NCBI RefSeq assembly: GCF_027580225.2 | Contig: NC_073342.2 | Location: forward strand, 10,970,501 to 11,034,500 | Length of the DNA: 64,000 nt | Direction: 5' to 3' | Origin: Misgurnus anguillicaudatus | Lineage: Eukaryota > Chordata > Actinopteri > Cypriniformes > Cobitidae | In this document: positions 45,466 to 56,456 of the stretch, piece after piece | Layout of the letters: the number at the start of each line of letters is the position of its first letter | How positions within the stretch are numbered: position 1 is the stretch's first letter | Program-made: the position numbers and the translations under genes | Notes under the pieces: generated by a model | The model's database searches: none | Seen by the model: the letters and a program-made list of their open reading frames with translations, nothing else | What the model was told of the DNA's origin: nothing

Positions 45466-48400
45466 TCAGTCCCAAGGTCGGAATAAGGCAACACTTGCAC
45501 CCCCCAGTATACTAGACACTGTACCTATACCCACTGGTCGAGGAAGATGGTGGACATTGGAGTGTTGACCCGCAGTCACCCTCCCCGTCCTCCTTACTAC
45601 CTCAGTCCCTTCTACCAAAGGATCTGCAGGTAGAGTTATCATAGGTTGTGGGTTTACTTCAACCTCTGGGGCTCCCACTGCCCTATTGGCCACAGCCGAT
45701 GATACCTCTCTCACTACCTGAACAACAGGAGTTGTCGGCCTCACAACAAACAAATCCTCCTCAAACTCCTCTTCCTGGGGACAATCAGATGCAACAACTG
45801 GGGTTTCTGTCAACCCTAAAGACAAGTTTGGGCTGGTCTGGACCTGAGCTTTCAGCAAAGATCGGTGCACATGCCTTACTTTACTTAACTCCGTGGGGGG
45901 AGCAATTGTATACACTGCCCCACCTTCCTTTGGGGCCTTTATAACCTGATATACCACTGAGCTCCACAGGTCCTGGATTTTGTGTCTACCTCTCACATTA
46001 TAATCACGGAGATATACAAGTTCACCCTGCCTCAGTGGTATTTCCCGCACTTGTAGGTCATGGCGAGCCTTTCGACGGCTCGCCATGACCCCCAAACGCT
46101 CACGAGCACCCTCAAACGCCACTTGTAACCGATCCTGCTGTTCTAAAATCCACCTATTAACACTACCTGTTGCTGGCTCTTGAACTCTCCCAAGCAGGAA
46201 GTCAACAGGGAGCCTAGGCTCCTGCCCAAACATCAAATAATATGGAGAGACCCCCGTAGATTGATGAGGAGTAGTATTATAAGCAAAGAGCACATGGGGC
46301 AGACAAAGCGGCCAGTCTCTTTTTTTTGATACCGGCAAAGTGCGTAACAGGTCATGCAATGTCCGGTTGAATCGCTCGCACTGTCCATTCCCAGCCGGGT
46401 GATATGGAGTAGTTCGAGACTTCTCAACTTCATATAACCCACAAAGCTGCTGTATAAGGGCAGACTCAAAACTACGGCCTTGGTCCGAATGGATGCGGCC
46501 CGGCACACCAAATTTACAAAACCATTCATTGACCAATACCTGGGCCACAGTTTCAGCCCGTTGGTCTCTCGTGGGTACTGCCAGGGTATACTTTGTAAAA
46601 ATATCGGTCATCACTAGGACATTCTCAAGGCCTGACCCAGAGGGCTCCAACACTGTAAAATCCAGAGCCAAGATTTCATTAGGCTTGGCGGCCAGCAAAT
46701 GCCCCATGAAACTGCTGGGAGCAGAGTGAAAACCCTTTGCACTCTGACATCTCTCACATTCCTGGCACCATTGGAGAATATCAGCTGACATTCCAGGCCA
46801 GTAACATCTCTGGCGTACCAGCTGAGATGTCCGTTCTACCCCCTGGTGCCCATGTTGTTGGTGAAGCTGGGTCAAAACCTCCTGCTTCAGGACCGCTGGT
46901 AGTAATACTTGTAAAACCTCCTCCCCTCCATCTGGGCGAAACACCCGACGGTAAAGGACCCCGTCAGTTTCCACCAAACGGTCCCACTGCCGAAGCAAAA
47001 CAGCAGCTAACCTTGAGAGTTTCTTGCGTTCTTCACGGCTCGGAAATGAACTCCGCCTCCAGAACACCAACAACTCCCCAATGACCGGGTCTGCCTCCTG
47101 CTGAGTGCTTATATCACCCGTAGAACGACAAGGAAGTGAGAGCACTTGATTAACCTGGGTCACAAGTCTACCTTGCACCGCTTGCTGCAACACAAGTGGG
47201 ACAGCCACACCTGGGCGCAAATCTTGGGCCTCTACTACACCCAGAAAGTTCTGTCTCGACAAGGCGTCGGCATTACGATTACTTCTACCTGATCTATACT
47301 TGATCTCAAAGTCAAAAGCTGCTACCTGGGCAGCCCACCGCTGCTCCATGGCACCTAACTTTGCTGAAGACAGGTAGCTAAGAGGGTTGTTATCAGTAAA
47401 AACCACACACTTATGCCCCAATAAGTACTCCCTAAACTTCTCAGTCATGGCCCACTTGAGCGCCAAAAACTCCAGTTTCATAGAGCTGTAATTAGCTGGA
47501 TTACGCTCAGTGGGCCGAAGACTGCGACTACCATACGCTATAGGGCGCACCTTGCCTTGCTGCTCCTGCGAGAGGACTGCTCCTAAGCCCCCATGACTTG
47601 CATCCACCTCCAGGATGAACGGTAATGAAAAATCTGCATAGGCAAGCACTGGAGCTGTGGTTAATTTACCTTTTAACCGCTCAAAACTCTGCTGGCATTC
47701 AGTAGACCAGGACTCAGAAAATTCCTGAGGCCTCACCTTAGAGCGGTTTGGGGTTGTCAACTGAGCCACCAGCCCATGGAGCGGGGCTGCTAACCTAGCA
47801 AATCCCTCAACAAAACGCCGGTAGTAGCTGGCAAACCCCAAAAATGACCGCAGCTCTGTAACACTAGTCGGACGAGGCCAGTGTGCAACTGCATCTACCT
47901 TTCCTGGATCTGTAGAGACTCCCTCTGATGAAATAACATGGCCTAAATACTGTACCTTTTTCTTAAAGAACGCACACTTGGACAATTTAGCTTTTAGGCC
48001 CTCATTTTGCAAACGACTCAAAACAACCTCCATTCGAGCAAGATGTTGATCAACAGATGTCGAAAATACCACGATGTCATCGAGATACAATAGGAGGGAC
48101 TGGCACTGTTGATCCCCAAACAACCGTTCCATCAATCGCTGGAAGGTGCTTGGGGCATTGCACAGCCCGAAAGGCATTCGATTCCACTCGAAGAGGCCGA
48201 AAGGAGTACAAAAAGCAGTCTTGGACTTGTCACCCTCTACCACCGGTACCTGATTGTACCCGCTGGCGAGGTCCATGGTGGAAAACCAACATGCCCCCGC
48301 CAACGAGTCCAAGGTCTCCTCAATCCGGGGCAGAGGAAAGGCATCCTTCCTAGTCTTAGAATTTAGTCGACGGTAGTCGACGCACAAGCGCAGGCTACCG

Positions 48401-49614
48401 TCTTTCTTCTTGACCAGGACAATGGGCGAAGCGTAGGGGCTACAGCTCTCCCTAATCACCCGAGCTTCCAACAACTGGTTGATATGTGCTTTTACTACCT
48501 CATACTCAGAGGGAGGAATACGCCTGAACCGCTGCCTCACCGGAACTTCATCTACCAGGGGAATCTCATGGGAAATAAGGTTAGTGCAACCCAAATCCCC
48601 GTCATTCGCAGAGAACACTGATGAATACTTCTCTAACAATGTCCTTACTTTAACCTGCTCTTCCAGTGACAGCACAGACAGATCAAGTGCCCCAATTTGC
48701 TCCTGGACAGTAGAAGAGACCTGCACAGCCTGTGAGCTTACCTTAGCCTTTACCATCTGAACTTCCGCCACCTCTGGGGGTAAACTAACCACATAAACGT
48801 TCTTCACAGTGCCAATGACAGTGCTAGAATAAAGCACTACGTCTGTAGTCCCCACATTGATAACAGGCACATAAACAGTACCCCGATCCACCCTTAACAA
48901 AGCAGGGGAGGCCATCAACCCTGCTGGTAGACCGGAATCTGATGGTTCAAACAGAACGGTACCCTTTGAGTATTTCGTAGAACATGTGGCAGCAACAAAT
49001 TTCATTGTGCCTCCTACTATGTGACACGCCCGACGTCCGCGTACTTTAACACGCCCTACAGAATCTATCCCTTGCTGAGCTTCAATTTGATGACAATGTT
49101 GTAAAGCCTGAAAGACTGAACTAGGGGCCTGCGACACTGCTGGTAGTTCAAAAAGACCAGTGCCATGCTGACCAAAGAGCTCCTGATAGCAGCGGCTCAA
49201 GATATTCATACCCAAAACCCCGGGTACCTGAGCACACATGCCACCAGCAGGATCTCTGACCACCAGCACACCACAGCCTCGAACTATTCGCCCACAAAGT
49301 TCTACATCGAGTTCAAAGTAACCAAACTAGCGACTGGAAAGCCCATTCGCTGCCCGAAGTAGTAAACAATGACACCATTTAAGATGTTCCTGACCCCATG
49401 AACCAAAATTGGCCAGGAAACAAGTCTCTGTTATGGTGGACACCTTCGAACCAGTGTCCACCTATCAGGTTACCTGGATCCCACCCATATACACGCCGAG
49501 CTGTGGACATGTAGACATAAAGCGATTCTTAAAGTCAGTACCGGTTAAAAGATTTGAGCCTGTCCCTTCCCCAACCAAGCTGTGGCCCTGCAGCCTGGTG
49601 GGAACTAGTTTTCC
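45466..49614 (-). pseudogene. pol: Gypsy copy B pol, open from RT to integrase, broken in protease
   Basis: A 1267-codon open frame (45466-49269) covers the region after the protease. RT has YLDD at residues 395-398, RNase H has Asp 556, Glu 600 and Asp 626, the integrase zinc-binding part lies at 803-841, its catalytic triad is Asp 870, Asp 929 and Glu 965, and the C-terminal region is joined in frame, unlike copy A. Upstream, 49279-49547 carries about 25 substitutions against copy A. These create adjacent stops at 49462-49467, right beside the protease DTG. Outside that patch the copies differ at only a handful of positions. It is about as young as copy A. Confidence 0.9.
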
Positions 49615-50795
49615 GAAGGCTGCACAGATGATGACTGCTCACCCCCTCTTACAACCTCAGTATGCACGGATGGAAAACGAGAGGATCTGCGTTCCCCATC
49701 ACAATCTCTGGCAAAATGGCCAGGTTGCTGACATCGTCTGCAGATAACTTGGTTGCGTGACGGCCGCATACGAAAATCAGCATTTCGAAATTGAGCCATT
49801 CGGGACTCTGGATTCTGAAATGGAGCCGTACAAGGCTCAGAATTTTGAGGTTTGGCAGTACGTGCTTCTGAAGCCTAGAATGGAGCTATACGCAACGCAG
49901 GATTTTGTAATTGAGCCATACTTTGTGTCAACTGATTTAATTGCTGTTGTTGCCGTTTCAACATGTCTCGTAACTCACTTAATTCAGAAACTGTGGGAGT
50001 GCTACTACTTCCAATGTGCTGGTCTCCCTGTACCCCATATTGTATGCCATAAGCGGATGGGACAGACTGGCTTCTACCCCGCACCCCCCCTGGCATGCCT
50101 TCCCTTTCCCAACGAAGTGCTTCGCTGCGAACATCAAACAGAGTAGCGGTAGGTTGACGACGGACTAACTGTTTAAGCTCACGTCGGAGAGCACCATCAC
50201 TAACATATTCAACAAACTGATCGCGCAACAGAACTTCCGAATTAGGCATACCATGAGGTGACTGACTTCTTATCCTCTCAAGAAGATTCATAAGAGCCAA
50301 GGAGAATTCCACTAAGGTCTCCCCATCCTGCTGTCTTCTGGAAAAGAAAGACTCCTGAAGGGCTACATACGACTTAGTACATCCATATAATTCATGTAAA
50401 ATCTGAATAATTCGCTTTGGATCCTCCCTTTCGTTCTCTGATCGATATCGAATTTCTTCCCTAGCCTCTCCCTCCAAATGATCAAACAAAAAGAATGCTT
50501 GATCAGCAATAGAAAGGTGGCGGAGGCGCATACAAGCCTGAGCCTCCTCCACCCACTCATCAATCCAAATACCAGATCTACCACTGAATTTTGGACACCT
50601 CCGATCTCGAGGAATAAAAACAAGACGCTCCGCTGCCGAAGCACTGGCACCCACAAGTGGAGGCTCTGTGACTGCGGAAACTGGAGGGTTAGATGGACCT
50701 GGCTGTGGTTCAGGCACATGCTCCTGCCGCAGCTTTTCGTTATCTGCTTTCAATTGGGCTACTAAATCACGCAACTCACGTAATTCGTCCTCCAT
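49605..50795 (-). pseudogene. gag: Gypsy copy B gag with a premature stop
   Basis: It has the same layout as copy A gag: ATG at 50795, capsid-like domain, and a CCHC knuckle near the end. A single C-to-T change on the coding strand turns a Gln codon into TAG at 49875-49877, cutting off the zinc knuckle. The rest of the frame resumes at 49799 and ends at 49605. Confidence 0.85.
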
Positions 50796-50944
50796 TGTTA
50801 TAAGCAAAAACAAACTTACCACCGATAGAGCACGCCAATTCAGCAAACAATGTGTGCTGGGATTCCAATACGAGACTGTCACTGTCTGGTTCCTACAGAA
50901 ACAAAACAAACAAAACAAAAAAACCTACATACACCACAATACTC

Positions 50945-52190
50945 AAATGAAATAAATCACACACTTCGTGTTAAACAGCACACAATGAAAAAGGAAAACC
51001 ACCACCGGAAAGTTCCATCCACCCGTTGGGACCCCAGCTCCTGCAACAGATGGAAAACTGGATTAATACGGGATTAAATAATACTACAAAATATTACCAG
51101 TCAGCCTTAGCGGAAAGAAAAAAAGAAATATCAAATGAAATGAAATTAAACTAACGACATCTTACATAATCAAAACAAATTCACAAGACCAAACACAAGT
51201 CATAACAGAATTGCAATGGTTGTACAATAAGTAAACCATTAACCGGTCACGTATGACCCAGTTCACTGGAGCAGAGAGTAAACAACAACAGTATAATACC
51301 AAAACACTTTAAAGAATAAAAAGGAGTAAATAACTAATCCATTGAATCCTATCAAAAACAATATAACAAAATCAAAATAAACAAAACTAGAGAGGGTAAA
51401 CAAAAAGGAAACGCAATGCGTTACAGCAAAACAAACAAAAACCCAATAGAGAGGCTGCTAGTCGTCCCCCTACGCGTCAAGAAGACGCCATAGCTCTAAT
51501 TTAGTAAGAAAGGGGGCAAGACACAGCTGAACCAGACAGTTTACGGTACTCGTTGTGTTGCGTGGAGAAGACCGTGATGCTTTTACGGCACTGCGAACGC
51601 CAGATCACAAACTCGGAATCACAACAAAGTGACACAGAGAACAAAAAGGGAGAATCCTAAAAACGAGCATAATGTTATCAAACCGCGATGGACGACATAC
51701 AATAATGTTTAAATGTTTTAATAACAAACACTTACCAACCAATGGTATGATAAACATAACCTGCTACAGGCATGGGTTCAGCACAGCCTTATCAGCCGCC
51801 GGCAACTAGGGTACAAGAGACCACACATACGCATTTCATATTAGCACAAAATGCTACCCCACCCCGTCTATACCACCGCATGTTTAACAAACGTACCTGA
51901 GGGTGAACAGTCGTAACATCCACTTAAGCAGCGAACCAGGGCACCACACACACAGGGCAAAAGACACGCTAAAAGCAACAATCGAGGCGTTTTAAATCCA
52001 AGCACAGAAAGTACAAGCTGCTAACGTAAACACATAACAAACACTTACCCGTTGCTATTATCAACACGCACCAAGCGGAACATCGGACATGACGCATAAC
52101 ATACCGCAGCCAATCGATGCTTAAGAAGGGGCAGCCCCTCCCTGATAGGTGGCTTCAGGTGTCACTCACCGTTCGCCTAATCCGGTTACA
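50945..52190 (-). mobile_element. Gypsy array, right LTR (5' LTR of copy B), truncated on its inner side
   Basis: The outer end CCGGTTACA is intact and followed by the target repeat CTTA (52191-52194). On the inner side about 390 bp of LTR plus the primer-binding region are missing. Copy B sequence joins LTR sequence at 'acaatACTCAAATGAAATAAA', with an 'actca(aa)' match shared by the two parental sites. The remaining 1246 bp match the other LTRs closely. Confidence 0.85.
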
Positions 52191-52742
52191 CTTATGTATG
52201 CATAAATACTAAATACAATGCATACTATATCTTCAGTAGCCTACAAAATAAATAACTGATTAAAAAACAAGATTCTGTCTATAAAGACTTATCTTTTGTT
52301 ATCATTAATGCATTTTCACTTTAAAACTAACTTTAACTTATTATATTTTTAAAACTGTGGTGAGCATTTAGTTAGTGAGTGGCAATTTTCTGCAAATTAT
52401 ATTCCAAAAACTATATAAACATAAAGCTTATAAACATATAAACTTTCACACATTTTGGTTTTATTATCACCACAAGTTGCTGTGTGTGGTTGTTAAATAA
52501 AGTGTCTTGTGTTTATGATCAAGTGGGCTCAGTGATATGGTAATAACAATATTATGGTGTTTTCTGGCTCAAAGAGGGAAAACTCACTGTTGTATGTCTC
52601 GAAAGAAACTAATGCATTTTGTGATGTAGATTACCTAGATATTACACTTAAAAAAAGAGACTATAAATCGAGGGGAAGGGGGGCCTACAAAACCTCTTAG
52701 CCCCGGGGCCTCACATTAGGTTAAGGCGGCCCTGACCACAGA

Positions 52743-54360
52743 GTCAAACAAGGCAGTCAGTAAATGCACACATATGTTATACACATATTTAAATACATGA
52801 AATACTGCATTAAGGTTAGAATAAAATCCAATCATATTATTAAAAAACATTGAAATCAGGCCCTTGGAAAAAACATATTAAAAACCTAGAATCGCACCTG
52901 CACAGCCAAGCCTGATGAGAGAGAGAGCATGGTCGAATTCAAAACTGCGTTTTTGCGCCCTTGAAGGGCACTTTGGGAAGGGAACGCTGCTTAAACTCTT
53001 ACTCCAGATAAAATGAAAATGACGTTGTTTTCATTGCTCTATTCTCCAAGTGTATTTTAGCCGTCACACAATGAGACACAATTCCGCAAATCTCTGATGA
53101 GTACTTCCAATTGGTATTCTCTCCATATGTGAGGGAAAATATGTCTGAATAAATGCGCACGGCACGAGCTAACTAAGACAGGTAACACACTTAAAGAAAT
53201 GTTGATTTTTATGAAGCACTGTGATGCTGCTGTAAATGATTCTACATTGATGTATAAAAATGAAAGAATGGACTTTTGAAAAAACATAATTTAAATGGTT
53301 TATAATACATATTAATGCAGTTCTACAGTTTTATTGTATACTAAATCAAATACATTCATTTCATATTAATAATTCGATGTCTAGCGTAGGCTAAAGTGCG
53401 TAGGAATGTCCGAGAGAAAATAAAGAGCGGAATATAATTTATTTAAAATGAAAGATATGTGATTGCTTAATGCCCACTGGCACTGACACTGTGAGCCCCC
53501 CTGTTTAGGAATCATAGCCCCCCGGGTTCAAATGTTCTGGCACCGGGGTTGGGGCCCCCCTCGGAGGAGTGAAACACTGCTTCATGAGCAGTGGCGGTTC
53601 GTGACTGGTTTTCCGAGGGGCGCAAATTCAAAATATATGTTTGTACTGTAGTGTGTTGCCCGTGTTTTCAATAATTGTGTTTGTTGCGCATCACATGAGC
53701 ATCACATCATGTGTCTTGTCAAAATAAGTGCCTGCTGCACACGCGTCAAAACTGTTTATAATAAGAAAGACAAGGCAAATGAGGCTTTATTACGTCATAG
53801 CTGTTTCAAAACATTTTAAAAATCCCAAGGTTCACCACTAGGAGGAGTTGATCTAATATGGTTAGGACAACTTGGGTCAGTTTTATTTTACAAGTTTATG
53901 AAACATTCATCCTTCTAAAACTAAAAACAGAATACATTTTTAATTATGGCTTAATCAAGTTAAATAATTTGTTTAGCTTAAAAACATATTTTTCTAGAAA
54001 ATTCTTGCTATTTTTGGAAAAAGTGTAAAATGTTTGGTGTCGCCAGTGTCTGTGGTGTTTCAAAAGCTTCAAAAAAACTGAATCAATTTGCGAAGCTTCA
54101 GAAAGCTTAGTTTCTCCCATCATTACATAACACAGTTCCAGTGGCAAAGAGGGTTAAAAAACAGTTAACTAGTATCCATAGATTTATAACTACTCACAGG
54201 GACAAAGTTCAAAGTCAATTAATAGTTCATCTTTAAAGACTTGTGAAATAGTTTGCACCTTGTGGAGAGTCAGAGAGCATGCATGCATCTCTTGAGGACT
54301 AGTGGTGCGAGTATGGGACTCATGACGAACAGTGAGTGAGCATGGTATCTAAGACAAATC
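52743..54360. other. Part of intron 5, no gene recognised
   Basis: This AT-rich sequence lies after the hAT element. Small frames (53057-53287 and 53944-54147, minus) have no domain. At 53589 a 'CAGTGGCGGTTCGTGA' hAT-like end may pair with 'GGTTCACCACTAG' near 53840, making a decayed MITE of about 250 bp. Confidence 0.4.
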
Positions 54361-54365
54361 ACTAA

Positions 54366-54770
54366 GTGAGTATGGCACTTGCAACTATCAGTAGAACAAG
54401 CCGGATACTCGCAACATTTAGGAAAGGGAGCCGGACACCCGCAACAATCAGGAGAGCAAGCCAGGCACTTGTGACGATCATGAAAGTGAGCCTGGCACTT
54501 GCAACGATCAGGAGAGCGAGCTGGAAACTTGCGACGATCAGGAGGGCGAGCCGGATACTCGTGACAATCATGAAAGTGAGCCGCACACTTGGGACGATTA
54601 GGATAGCGAGCAGGATACTTGTGACAATCATGAAAGCGAGCTGGACATTCGGAATGGTCAGGAGAATGACTGCCCGGCTCACTTTTTTATGATTTTCGCA
54701 AGTATCATGCTTGCTATCCTAATCGTCCCAAGTGTCCTGCTCACTTTCATGATTGTCGCGACAATTGAGA
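54366..54770. repeat. Minisatellite with 30 bp units, inverted at its right end
   Basis: About eleven units of 'GCGAGCCGGATACTCGTGACAATCA..' type run from 54366 to about 54675. From about 54676 to 54770 similar units run in the opposite orientation ('tgattgtcgc', 'cgcaagtatcatgcttgc'). Because the unit is 30 bp, both strands stay open as ten-residue repeats over about 105 codons (54366-54692 plus, 54362-54682 minus). These frames follow from the repeat and are not evidence of a gene. Confidence 0.85.
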
Positions 54771-54774
54771 TGAT

Positions 54775-56255
54775 GGGCCCTATTTTAACGATCTAAGCGC
54801 ATTGTCTAAAGCGCACAACGCAACGTCTAAATGGGCGTGTCCGATGCCACTGTTGCTAATTTAACAACGGGAAAAATGGTTTGTGCGCCGAGCGCAGGGT
54901 CGAAAAGGGTTGTACATATTTTCCTAATGAGTAATGGGTGTGTTTTGGGCGTAACGTGCAATAAACCAATGAGAGTCTCAGCTCTCGTCCCCTTTAAAAG
55001 CTAGTTGCGCTGGCGCTATGTTTAATTCCTATTTGGATGACGGACTTTGTAAACTGAAAAACTAAGCGGAGGAAGAAGATCCCCAGTTTAAGATTAATGT
55101 TAAATAATCGTGTTGTTTTTCACTTGTATTGAAATTGTTTTTTTTATTAAAAACTTTAAAACCTGTTTTCTTTTAGTCAAGGAAGTAAAAAAGCAGGCTT
55201 TTAATTGTTTTAAATGTATGGTTATCCAATATCATCAAAAAATAATTTACAAGTATGTAAGAAAAGGTTTGTACTTTATTTGTAACAAACAGGAGATAAA
55301 GAATTTAAAAACGTGCGGAAAGCTGTTTTAGCACTTGGACAGCGTCCTGAGTTTTTTAAGTATTACTTAAAGGAACAGTATGTAGGATTGTGGTCAAAAC
55401 TGGTACTGCAATCACAAAACTTGTGGCCGAAACTGGTACTGCAATCTCACAAATGGTGGCCAATACACAACATGACAACATAAACATCAGTTGAGGGCTG
55501 CAACTCCACTTTGTAAATGACAATATCCTGGCCGGACCACTGTTGTGAGTGATATAAGTATTTGAAATGAAAATGATTTCTTAATGTCTAGTGACATATC
55601 AGAGCCATTTTATGATTAATTGATATAAATTTCTTACATACTGTTCCTTTAAAAATGTTTCTCATCTTACCATATCCACAGGTACAGAGTCATCATATAC
55701 AATAAATCCGTGAGGTAGCATTTAAAAAAAACATTTAAAAACAGATGCATTTGTTTAAAGCAAAGCATTTATTTACTTACCAGGCTGCAGGTGAAGCAGC
55801 TTTTTGAGCCTTCTAATGTCTCATAACCGGTCCTCATTTATGTCCAAGAGACTCAATAATAATATTTTACATTTCAATCCTTTAATCTTTCATATTTAAA
55901 AGCGTTTTTGTGCTGCTGCACATTCATGTTTATGATAAGCAAACCCGCGTTGTCTTTCCGTTTATAGGCGCATAATATTACTAACGCGCTCATTAAATAA
56001 CAAAAAACATTATTGCGCCATTGACTTTAGACTTTAGAGCAGGTTTTTGTTGGTAAATGGCATAGTCTATTTTAGTTGCCTTAAAACAGCAACGCACTAA
56101 CAATGCGCCTGAACACACCTTGTTTCAGACCAGAACGCCCATGGGCGCAACATAGGGCGCAAATGCATTTGCTATTTAAACAACATGGCACTAAACGTGA
56201 AAATGATAATTGCGCAGGGTGGAAACTAGCAGCGCCGGCTGTAAGATAGAGCCCC
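54775..56255. mobile_element. GGGCCCTATTTTAACG-ended teleost element with nested TTAA MITE
   Basis: GGGCCCTATTTTAACGATCT at the left and 'GTAAGATAGAGCCCC' at the right form an imperfect inverted pair, with GCGCA-rich subterminal sequence on both sides, as in a common fish DNA transposon. The interior frame at 55110-55331 has no domain. The MITE 55371-55648 is inserted inside. Confidence 0.6.
55371..55648. mobile_element. Short MITE with TTAA target duplication
   Basis: AGGAACAGTATGTA at the left is mirrored by 'TACATACTGTTCCT' at the right, with TTAA on both sides (55367-55370 and 55649-55652). It is 278 bp and non-coding. The start AGGA and the TTAA target are shared with the foldbacks at 21472 and 33043. 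Confidence 0.82.
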
Positions 56256-56456
56256 AAGAATGTAACAACAGTGAAAGAAAACTCATGTTCACCCTTTTAA
56301 TACAAGCTGCATTTTTTAGTGTCTTTTGGGTTAAACACAAGTCTTACTTTAAAGTATAGTATATGTTGTATGTAATTAGGAAAACAGAAAAGAAAACTTT
56401 GTTTCTAAATGTTCTCAAACTATCTAACAGTTTTCTTTCTTGATCATTATTTTCAG

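Larger units (their letters stand above)
33029..52734. mobile_element. Non-autonomous hAT element that now hosts a gypsy array
   Basis: The left end is CAAGGCCGCCTTAA and the right end is TTAAGGCGGCCCTG. The 8 bp ACCACAGA is duplicated on both sides (33021-33028 and 52735-52742). Removing the TTAA foldback (33043-33765) and the gypsy array (34581-52190) with their target repeats leaves about 1.36 kb, a normal size for a non-autonomous hAT. The remaining interior (33770-34576 and 52195-52734) has no gene. At 34115-34185 it holds 'ctctctctctttcg.gcgcgtgctcgct' repeats. Confidence 0.85.

Noticed and set aside
37837..49747. Plus-strand frames across the gypsy bodies (for example 41597-41935, 45648-45944, 49409-49747) as antisense genes
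   Set aside because: They are shadows of the minus-strand gag and pol, recur at the same relative positions in both copies, and show no independent protein character.
34581..52190. Endogenous retrovirus with an envelope gene
   Set aside because: After the integrase C-terminus the frame ends and the LTR follows within about 60 bp. There is no room for env and no such frame, so it is a gypsy retrotransposon.
54362..54692. Repetitive membrane or basic protein at the minisatellite
   Set aside because: Both strands are open simply because the unit is 30 bp with no stops. No start context, splice site or conservation is visible.
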